A DNA stretch of 64,000 nucleotides, from contig OW285189.1 in NCBI GenBank assembly GCA_935421135.1, forward strand, positions 1,116,001 through 1,180,000, read 5' to 3'. Positions within the stretch are counted from its first letter, which is position 1; each line of letters starts with the position of its first letter. The stretch is from Bugulina stolonifera. Taxonomy: Eukaryota > Bryozoa > Gymnolaemata > Cheilostomatida > Bugulidae. Both the position numbers and the translations under genes were made by a program. The notes under the pieces were generated by a model that was not told where the DNA came from, did no database searches, and saw only the letters and a program-made list of their open reading frames with translations. This document shows positions 1-11,800 of this stretch, one piece after another.

Positions 1-540
1 GATTATATCAGGCGTAGGCCGATGCCGAGACTCATTGGAGCTCAGGACCGACGTAGGTCATGTAGAGTTTATACTCCGAGGGAGTGCAGAGTAAGATTGT
101 CTAGCCTTGAGATCCTAAGCTCGACGCTAGGTTCATTAGAACCCGGGATCGGCCTAAGTCTAAGGGGTGGATAGAGATATGCTTAGCCTAGGATGAGGTG
201 AACTCGAGCCGTACTGAATCCCAAAGGGACTCTCAGGTGGAGTTACCCGCCTAAAGAGTAAGCCTCTGTAGGTTGAGTTAGGAGATGTTGCTTTATTCAA
301 GCGCAATCAACAACTGAATTACAACACAAAATGCACTGTCTTATATACATAACAAACTTCCGGCCAAAAGAGCCCGACATGGTATCGGCTATCCGACATG
401 GGGTCGGTTCCGGAACTGATGCAACAACATGGCTGGTTCCGCCCGACTCGGCCACATAAAAGGTCGGCCTTGGCACAAAATGTGCTTACAATAAGGAGAG
501 ACATGTCATATATAAAAGGTCGGCCATGAAGTTACTATAT
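1..540 (-). mobile_element. Probable solo LTR of a retrotransposon, minus orientation
   Basis: Read on the minus strand this segment has a TATA-like box (plus positions 341-349), then about 45 bases on a polyadenylation signal AATAAA (plus 292-297), then a GC-richer tail to the window start. That is the U3-R-U5 order of an LTR. It shares cttccggcc and gtcggc-type words with the LTR-like segment near 56.0-56.6 kb. No gag or pol reading frame is seen. Terminal TG/CA ends and a target duplication were not resolved, and the element may begin before the window. Confidence 0.4.
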
Positions 541-2849
541 AAAATGGCAAAAGACTCTAACAATTCACAATCAAGCAAGAGTAGACAATTACTGAATAGG
601 TATATAAATGTGGGAAAAACCAAGTTGCAATATAAGTGTAATCCCAAGGGTTGATTGTTAGTGTATGTATATATAAAACACGCAGTGTATAAGATAATAA
701 TGAATGCATGGATGAGTATGGATAATAATGTCATGCATGGATAAGATTATATATGGTAGTGTCAGCTATGATACTGTTTGTGTGGCTAGCCAAGGGAGCC
801 ATAACCACGGAGGCTGTTTCACCACAATATTCCCTCCACACAGTAATAGTTGAAAGAGTACTCTATGCCTGTGCTTTATCAATTTCAAACATAAACATAA
901 ACCAAGTATTTGATTACCTACGCAGAGATAGATTACCTACGCAGAGATTGATTACCTACGCAGAGATAGTAAGCTTACTGTGCTTTTATCGACCCTCACT
1001 TTCGTTAGACAATGATATCACAGATCCACCTGTGAATAGAACCTGAATGTTCTGATAATATAAAAACTTCTAATTAGCATTGAACCCATGTAGGTTTGAT
1101 TGAGGTACATTGTATGTCATTTAGATGCAAAATTTCTGATCTAACTAACTAACATGGTGAAATTCCTGGCAATGGTATAGTTCAAGTTTGCGTCCTTTTA
1201 CTGCTTTTACTGCTCAATAGTTGTGTTTCTGACCTAGCTTAATATGGTAATACTCAATGCTGATAATAGATGTTGAACAATACATTATATTTGGTAGCCA
1301 AGGTGGTGATCAATCACCAGAATTGCCAAGTCTTCTGGATTCTGCAGAACTCTCTCGGGATGATTTGGTTGGACCTCCCTGTTTTGTTATTAAAGTCCCA
1401 TTATTTGCCAGTGCTCCATGCCCACAGAGTACTGTCTGATCAGTCCAAAGATGCTTGCTCTGTGTAACTATAGTCGAATGTGGCACTGTTTGTTGGTATG
1501 CAACTTGTTACGTGTAGGTTAATAATCCCAAGTGGGCCTAATGGTAGATCGCACGCCAGGGAATCCATGCCAAACCGGTCATGTAATTGTGTTGGCTATT
1601 AGGTATGACATATGTGTGCCTTTATGGAGTATATTGTGCTGCAAATGTGTATAGTCTTAGCTCTAAGATTAAAAATTTGTGGGTGAGACATATTGATCAC
1701 CCAACTCACCTTGCTTAGGCACCATGGTCTTGAAGCTAAGCTGACTCTTTCCAGGGATCATGGTTCAATACTGGGGCCCAACCACTTCTACCAACTACAT
1801 ATGCGCTACACACCCATGTGCTAGCATCAGTCTTTAGTATATGTAAGGAAGGAAAATGGATTGCTTTGAGTTGTGTATATAAACTCCCCAAACTCATCAC
1901 TCAATTTTATCATATTAAGGAGAATAGATAAATATATATAGCAAACAGTAAACTCTAGAATCTTCCCTTTCTGATGTTTCATATTCAGCAAATACGGTGG
2001 CACTAGCAGGTATATAAAATAACATGGTGAAAGTGAATAGGCTAATGCATTTATTGGCGATAAATTTTAAAACTTCTGCTTTGTTAGATCTAGTAAAGAC
2101 ATGTACATGTAATTGCTTTTTGCACACAGGAATTTGGTATCCAGAGTCTGCGCACCCAAACTGAAGAAGTAGAATACTGTAATAGCCGAGCAGACTATTA
2201 CAGCTGGTAGGAGTAGACAACTCCAGGTAAGTATACAACTTTGTGTATATTATACTGCTTTCCGCATTCTAGCCCTCAGTGCCTGGTGCCCCTGTTATCA
2301 CGCTAGAGTGGAGTACCAGGTGTGCATCTGTCTCCTATATCCTAAGTCTAGCAACACCACTCCAGTAGCTTGTAGATAGAAGAATGTATTATGTAATTGA
2401 AGAAGAACCTATACTATTGACAAATAGCAAGCGTATCATTGACAGGTAAATATGTAGGTAAATAACTGCTAATGATTAGATCAAAGTAATGTATGCTAGT
2501 CTGTATGACAGTTCCATCGTCCAGGTAACGGTCAGTAGTTGTAGTGACAGTTCTCTCTGCTGTTAGAAAGGTTGGTCCATTGCCATTAGATTCAGGCCAT
2601 TGTAGAATGAGTTGAGCCGTCATTCACCACAATATGCTACCTAGCAAGTAGGTCAATTACAAAAGTATAATATTAGTCAAATATTTTGATCATGTCTATA
2701 GATACTAACAAATTTAAAAACAATTTAAAACTTCACTCAGTGCTGCACTATTTCTTGTTCATAATGTCTGTAATCATGAATTAAAGCGGTTTAGTAACAA
2801 AACATGGACATACTTGCAGTGAACTGCTTGTTTTCTCTGAAGGAAGTCA
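541..2849. other. Upstream region of PSTK, no convincing gene
   Basis: AT-rich intergenic sequence. Two open frames look slightly protein-like but have no recognisable domain: plus 1257-1439 and minus 2414-2623 (Thr-rich, ends 226 bases from the PSTK start codon, divergent). The minus frame could be a first coding exon of a divergent gene, but no partner exon was found. A short triplication of a 16-17-base word (attacctacgcagagat) lies at 915-968. No promoter could be assigned. Confidence 0.4.
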
Positions 2850-5800
2850 ATGCCTCTCACTATCCTCTGTACAGTTGGTATTCCTGGCTCAGGGAAGACA
2901 ACTCTCTCCCGTAATCTTGTGCAGTGTAAAGGTGGAGCTATAAAATGTAAGGCTTACTTACGATGAGAAGTAACAGTAACGTGCCCTTGGAGTTGTACGC
3001 TCGTTGTGGTCCATTATATATTATCTGTGGGGAGAGGAAGGCACTATGCGAATGACGGCATCGTGGAAGTTCTATTTTTATGGAAACCAACTACAAAGAT
3101 AGTTGAAAGGAAGATAGATCACCTCGGCCAAAACAGTCCCTCCCCTCCTAGAATAGCGGTCCCAATTAGACTAGGAGTTATGCTACCTTGTGCTGTAATG
3201 TGCTATTCCTATTGGAGTACCTCAGACCAATTAGTGACGCTGTCTTACTGTGGTTCTAACCAAACTGTTGCATACACTAATAAGGTTCAAACAATTATGC
3301 TCTATTGTAACTGCATTTCGAAAACTGGCAGAAGGATGGCGGGAAATTAAACCGCCAAACCGGGCATAGTTGGAGAGACGGGTGAACCGTCTTTCCTTCC
3401 ACTATCTTTGCCAACTATTTACGATGGTTCTTTAATGCAATAATATTTATTTAATGTACATGTAGATATTCATATATGCTTTGACGAACTGCAGTGTCTC
3501 TCTTGTTTGGATTCTGCTGAGCACCATGACCTTGATGGGGTAAGTTAGTAACCAGAGGGTCACTTGTTCTACAACTGACAGTACACACCTTACCTACCAC
3601 TACATACCTTACCTACCACTACATACCTTACCTACCACTACATACCTTACCTGCCACTACATACCTTACCTACCACTACATACCTTACCTGCCACTACAT
3701 ACCTTATCTACCACTGTACACCTTACCTACCACTACATACCTTACCTACCACTGCATACCTTACCTACCACTGTATACCTTACCTACCACTACACACCTT
3801 ACCTACCACTCTATACATACGTAGGTTAGTAACATGTACATCTAATTTGGGAACTGAAACTTCTGGTATCATACTGTATGTTTTATCAGTGGTTCCATTG
3901 GTTGGTTTTATAAAAAGCTAGTCACTGAATATTAGTAAATAACTCTGGTGTACTATAACTATTTGATACAGTTTGACAATGTACATGTACAATGAAGTGT
4001 GAGGTCGCTGTGTAAGTTCTATACATGCTACAAACTACTAGTTTAGGTTTGTCTTCTTTCTGACATGATGTGCTGTGTTTCCATACAATTGTGCTCCTGC
4101 AGGCAGATACTTCACTAACTCCTTACAAGCTGTTCAGATGTGGAATGCTACACCTGGTTGAATCGTTAGTACAGCATATTAAATATGGCCACAGCCTTAC
4201 TATCCCAGAGTTGGTGAACACAGTCAAAGTACAGCAGTACATTACATCACAAGTGACTTCCCTCACCGCTGCCGACTGTGTGTGTGTCTTAGTTGATGAT
4301 CTCATGTATTACTCTAGCATGAGATACCCTTACTACCAACTAGCTAGACAGTGTAAGTATACTATACCTTACTACCAACTAGCTAGACAGTATAAGTATA
4401 GTATATCTTACTACCAACTAACTAGACAGTGTAAGTATAGTATATCTTACTACCAACTAGTTAGACAGTGTAAGTATAGTATATCTTACTACCAACTAAC
4501 TAGACAGTATAAGTATAGTATATCTTACTACCAACTAGTTAGACAGTGTAAGTATAGTATATCTTACTACCAACTAACTAGACAGTGTAAGTATAGTATA
4601 TCTTACTACCAACTAGCTAGACAGTATAAGTATAGTATATCTTACTACCAACTAACTAGACAGTATAAGTATAGTATATCTTACTACCAACTAGCTAGAC
4701 AGTATAAGTATAGTATATCTTACTACCAACTAGTTGGACAGTGTAAGTATAGTATATCTTACTACCAACTACCTAGACAGTATAAGTATAGTATATCTTA
4801 CTACCAACTAACTAGACAGTATAAGTATAGTATATCTTACTACCAACTAACTAGACAGTATAAGTATAGTATATCTTACTACCAACTAGTTAGACAGTGT
4901 AAGTATAGTATATCTTACTACCAACTAGTTAGACAGTGTAAGTATAGTATATCTTACTACCAACTAACTAGACAGTGTAAGTATAGTATATCTTACTACC
5001 AACTAGCTAGACAGTATAAGTATAGTATATCTTACTACCAACTAACTAGACAGTATAAGTATAGTATATCTTACTACCAACTAGTTAGACAGTGTAAGTA
5101 TAGTATATCTTACTACCAACTAACTAGACAGTGTAAGTATAGTATATCTTACTACCAACTAACTAGACAGTGTAAGTATAGTATATCTTACTACCAACTA
5201 GCTAGACAGTATAAGTATAGTATATCTTACTACCAACTAGCTAGACAGTATAAGTATAGTATATCTTACTACCAACTAGTTAGACAGTGTAAGTATAGTA
5301 TATCTTACTACCAACTAACTAGACAGTGTAAGTATAGTATATCTTACTACCAACTAGTTAGACAGTGTAAGTATAGTATATCTTACTACCAACTAGCTAG
5401 ACAGTATAAGTATAGTATATCTTACTACCAACTAGTTAGACAGTGTAAGTATAGTATATCTTACTACCAACTAACTAGACAGTGTAAGTATAGTATATCT
5501 TACTACCAACTAGTTAGACAGTGTAAGTATAGTATATCTTACTACCAACTAACTAGACAGTGTAAGTATAGTATATCTTACTACCAACTAGCTAGACAGT
5601 ATAAGTATAGTATATCTTACTACCAACTAGCTAGACAGTATAAGTATAGTATATCTTACTACCAACTAGTTAGACAGTGTAAGTATAGTATATCTTACTA
5701 CCAACTAACTAGACAGTGTAAGTATAGTATATCTTACTACCAACTAGTTAGACAGTGTAAGTATAGTATATCTTACTACCAACTAGCTAGACAGTATAAG

Positions 5801-8800
5801 TATAGTATATCTTACTACCAACTAACTAGACAGTATAAGTATAGTATATCTTACTACCAACTAGTTAGACAGTGTAAGTATAGTATATCTTACTACCAAC
5901 TAACTAGACAGTGTAAGTATAGTATATCTTACTACCAACTAGTTAGACAGTGTAAGTATAGTATATCTTACTACCAACTAACTAGACAGTGTAAGTATAG
6001 TATATCTTACTACCAACTAGCTAGACAGTATAAGTATAGTATATCTTACTACCAACTAGCTAGACAGTATAAGTATAGTATATCTTACTACCAACTAGTT
6101 AGACAGTATAAGTATAGTATATCTTACTACCAACTAGCTAGACAGTATAAGTATAGTATATCTTACTACCAACTAACTAGACAGTATAAGTATAGTATAT
6201 CTTACTACCAACTAACTAGACAGTATAAGTATAGTATATCTTACTACCAACTAACTAGACAGTGTAAGTATAGTATATCTTACTACCAACTAGCTAGACA
6301 GTATAAGTATAGTATATCTTACTACCAACTAACTAGACAGTATAAGTACAGTATATCTTACTACCAACTAGCTAGACAGTATAAGTATAGTATATCTTAC
6401 TACCAACTAACTAGACAGTATAAGTATAGTATATCTTACTACCAACTAACTAGACAGTGTAAGTATAGTATATCTTACTACCAACTAGCTAGACAGTGTA
6501 AGTATAGTATATCTTACTACCAACTAACTAGACAGTATAAGTATAGTATATCTTACTACCAACTAACTAGACAGTATAAGTACAGTATATCTTACTACCA
6601 ACTAGCTAGACAGTATAAGTATAGTATATCTTACTACCAACTAACTAGACAGTATAAGTACAGTATATCTTACTACCAACTAGTTAGACAGTATAAGTAT
6701 AGTATATCTTACTACCAACTAACTAGACAGTATAAGTACAGTATATCTTACTACCAACTAGTTAGACAGTATAAGTATAGTATATCTTACTACCAACTAA
6801 CTAGACAGTATAAGTACAGTATATCTTACTACCAACTAACTAGACAGTATAAGTATAGTATATCTTACTACCAACTAACTAGACAGTATAAGTACAGTAT
6901 ATCTTACTACCAACTAGCTAGACAGTATAAGTATAGTATATCTTACTACCAACTAACTAGACAGTATAAGTATAGTATATCTTACTACTAACTAGACAGT
7001 ATAAGTATAGTATATCTTACTACCAACTAACTAGACAGTATAAGTACAGTATATCTTACTACCAACTAGCTAGACAGTATAAGTATAGTATATCTTACTA
7101 CCAACTAACTAGACAGTATAAGTACAGTATATCTTACTACCAACTAGTTAGACAGTATAAGTATAGTATATCTTACTACCAACTAACTAGACAGTATAAG
7201 TACAGTATATCTTACTACCAACTAGTTAGACAGTATAAGTATAGTATATCTTACTACCAACTAACTAGACAGTATAAGTACAGTATATCTTACTACCAAC
7301 TAACTAGACAGTATAAGTATAGTATATCTTACTACCAACTAGCTAGACAGTGTAAGTATACTATACCTTACTACCAACTAGCTAGACAGTGTAAGTATAG
7401 TATACCTTACTACCAACTAACTAGACAGTGTAAGTATAGTATATCTTACTACCAACTAGTTAGACAGTATAAGTATAGTATATCTTACTACCAACTAACT
7501 AGACAGTATAAGTACAGTATATCTTACTACCAACTAGCTAGACAGTGTAAGTATACTATACCTTACTACCAACTAGCTAGACAGTATAAGTATAGTATAT
7601 CTTACTACCAACTAACTAGACAGTGTAAGTATAGTATATCTTACTACCAACTAACTAGACAGTGTAAGTATAGTATATTTTACTACCAACTAACTAGACA
7701 GTATAAGTACAGTATATCTTACTACCAACTAACTAGACAGTATAAGTATAGTATATCTTACTACCAACTAACTAGACAGTGTAAGTACAGTATACCTTAC
7801 TACCAACTAACTAGACAGTGTAAGTACAGTATATCTTACTACCAACTAACTAGACAGTGTAAGTATAGTATATCTTACTACCAACTAACTAGACAGTGTA
7901 AGTATAGTATATCTTACTACCAACTAACTAGACAGTATAAGTACAGTATATCTTACTACCAACTAACTAGACAGTATAAGTATAGTATATCTTACTACCA
8001 ACTAACTAGACAGTGTAAGTACAGTATACCTTACTACCAACTAACTAGACAGTATAAGTACAGTATATCTTACTACCAACTAACTAGACAGTGTAAGTAC
8101 AGTATATCTTACTACCAACTAACTAGACAGTGTAAGTATAGTATATCTTACTACCAACTAACTAGACAGTGTAAGTATAGTATACCTTACTACCAACTAA
8201 CTAGACAGTATAAGTATAGTATATCTTACTACCAACTAACTAGACAGTATAAGTACAGTATATCTTACTACCAACTAACTAGACAGTGTAAGTATAGTAT
8301 ACCTTACTACCAACTAACTAGACAGTATAAGTATAGTATATCTTACTACCAACTAACTAGACAGTATAAGTACAGTATATCTTACTACCAACTAACTAGA
8401 CAGTATAAGTATAGTATATCTTACTACCAACTAACTAGACAGTATAAGTATAGTATACCTTACTACCAACTAGCTAGACAGTGTAAGTATAGTATATCTT
8501 ACTACCAACTAACTAGACAGTATAAGTATAGTATATCTTACTACCAACTAACTAGACAGTATAAGTATAGTATATCTTACTACCAACTAACTAGACAGTA
8601 TAAGTATAGTATATCTTACTTCCAACTAGCTAGACAGTATAAGTATAGTATATCTTACTACCAACTAGTTAGACAGTGTAAGTATAGTATATCTTACTAC
8701 CAACTAGTTAGACAGTATAAGTATAGTATATCTTACTACCAACTAACTAGACAGTATAAGTACAGTATATCTTACTACCAACTAACTAGACAGTGTAAGT

Positions 8801-11800
8801 ATAGTATATCTTACTACCAACTAACTAGACAGTATAAGTATAGTATATCTTACTACCAACTAACTAGACAGTATAAGTATAGTATATCTTACTTCCAACT
8901 AGCTAGACAGTATAAGTATAGTATATCTTACTACCAACTAGCTAGACAGTGTAAGTATAGTATATCTTACTACCAACTAACTAGACAGTATAAGTATAGT
9001 ATATCTTACTACCAACTAGCTAGACAGTGTAAGTATAGTATATCTTACTACCAACTAGTTAGACAGTATAAGTATAGTATACCTTACTACCAACTAGCTA
9101 GACAGTGTAAGTATAGTATATCTTACTACCAACTAACTAGACAGTATAAGTATAGTATATCTTACTACCAACTAGCTAGACAGTGTAAGTATAGTATATC
9201 TTACTACCAACTAACTAGACAGTATAAGTATAGTATATCTTACTACCAACTAACTAGACAGTATAAGTATAGTATATCTTACTACCAACTAACTAGACAG
9301 TATAAGTATAGTATATCTTACTACCAATTAACTAGACAGTATAAGTATAGTATATCTTACTACCAACTAACTAGACAGTATAAGTATAGTATATCTTACT
9401 ACCAACTAGTTAGACAGTATAAGTATAGTATATCTTACTACCAACTAGCTAGACAGTATAAGTATAGTATACCTTACTACCAACTAACTAGACAGTATAA
9501 GTACAGTATATCTTACTACCAACTAACTAGACAGTATAAGTATAGTATATCTTACTACCAACTAACTAGACAGTATAAGTATAGTATATCTTACTACCAA
9601 CTAGTTAGACAGTATAAGTATAGTATATCTTACTACCAACTAGCTAGACAGTATAAGTATAGTATACCTTACTACCAACTAACTAGACAGTGTAAGTATA
9701 GTATATCTTACTACCAACTAACTAGACAGTATAAGTATAGTATATCTTACTACCAACTAACTAGACAGTATAAGTATAGTATATCTTACTACCAACTAGC
9801 TAGACAGTGTAAGTATAGTATATCTTACTACCAACTAACTAGACAGTATAAGTACAGTATATCTTACTACCAACTAGCTAGACAGTATAAGTACAGTATA
9901 TCTTACTACCAACTAGCTAGACAGTGTAACTACAGTATACAAGTACATGATATAATATGCTGTAGGCCGGAGTTATTCAGTACAATGGAATATTCTTTAT
10001 GTATTTTACAGTTTAGTTACATTGTGTTGATGAAAATTGCATGAAATTATGCTGTACGCTACCTCCATCCAACCTCCAGCGGCATCAGTGAATGCTAGCT
10101 CTATTTGAATACAATATGTTATGTAATGTGCATGTGTCTCCTCTTCAGATAACATTGGATTTGGTGAGGTCTACGTCAACACTCCCTTAGAAGTGTGTGT
10201 AAAAAGGAACAGCCTGAGACACGGGGATGAGAGAGTGGATGAAAGCACCATCCTCAGGGTCAAGGACAAACTAGAGCCACCTCTGCCTTCCACTAATCTA
10301 TGGGAGAAACACAGTATAGAGTGCCAGTTGTCAGCATCTGTGGATATATTGAGGTTCATATATGCTGCCTTTGTTCACTTTATGTTGCATGACTGTCTGT
10401 GGAGTTAGGAGTTGTGCCCTCATACTAATACTGGGTCACGATTATAATGGGACAACTCTCATAATTTATACAGTGTATACACTCAATGCCACTGTTATCA
10501 CTGTGTTATCTAGCTTCATCAAGACATGTATAAACAATCCTGTAGCGGCTCGTGTAACTGGTGATGAGAGGGAGAGGGAAGCGAGTGCCAAGATTACCAC
10601 AGAAGATGTCCTTCACCAGTCAGACCTCATCTGCCGCCAGCTTGTCAAATTGTACGTTATGTCAGCTGTGAACGGTAAGGTTACTCCTCTTCTTTTTATA
10701 GATATTTTATTGTGGATATAGTGGATATGGTGGTTATAGTGGATATGGTAGTTATAGCGGATATGGTGGTTATAGCGGATATGGTGGACATGGTAGATCT
10801 AGTGGATATGGTGGTTATAGTCGGTATTGTGGATGAATTTGCGACTGGTTGAAAATGTCAGTTCGAAACAGGATGTTCCAAAAACGATTGTTTGGAAAAC
10901 AACCATTTTGAAACTCTAAACCTCAACCCCCAGGGTTCAACTAATTTTTAATTTTAATATTATATTTAACCAATGGGTAGAAGACAACTTCGGTATCATT
11001 CAGTTTTTTTGGGAAATCAGCAAAAAACTGAGTGCAAGTGCAAATATAAACCGCCCAGCACTACTATACATCATTAACTTTGGGCCCCAGGCTATGTTTA
11101 TGAAGTGAAGATGGTATCAGTGCGTCACCCTTCCCCAGTTCAGTTCTCATGTGGTTTTTGGCTCTGCATGTTGTTTAGCATTACATCTGACACCCAGTCA
11201 AAATATTTTATCACTATTAATTTCTGCGATATCAAATTTTTGATTGACACTCGTGTCTGAGTCGCATTTGTATGGTAACATAGTTACTGAGCTGGGTGCA
11301 TGTTATCTGTGAACAATGAAAAGTTTGTTATGTTACACCAAACATGCACATGTGATGGTGAAGATGGACTTTGCTCCCTCCTTACACTAAAGAGTTGAAT
11401 CATACAATCTCCTGCACTCTTACCAATATTGAATTTATTAAACTTAGTTTTGAATTCAAGACTACAGACTGTGGTGAATATATTCGCGTGTGCCAATTGG
11501 TGATTGGTTAGCTAAAAGTTATCTGCCCATGGAGGACAACTCCCTAGATGTTTCACTGGTGAAGTTTGACGTTCCGAAAACGGTCGTTTGGAAAACAACC
11601 ATTTCTAAACGACCATTTCGAAACGTGTAGCCTAATTACCTTTAGAAGAACACAGCTCACAGATAATTAATTATTTTTAGTGTTCTACAAGTTAGTAGTA
11701 GTAAAAACAAAAAATATAATATTAAAACTAAAACTTAGTTGAAATCTGGGGGTTGGGGTCTAGAGTTTAGAAGTGGTTGTTTTGCAAACGACCGTTTTCG

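Noticed and set aside
4070..6991. 973-residue open frame made of YYQLxRQxKYSIS repeats
   Set aside because: Only its first 83 codons after 4103 are PSTK exon 3. The rest is the 39-bp satellite read in frame; it begins after a splice donor that homology and phase show to be used, and the ATG at 4070 lies in intron 2.
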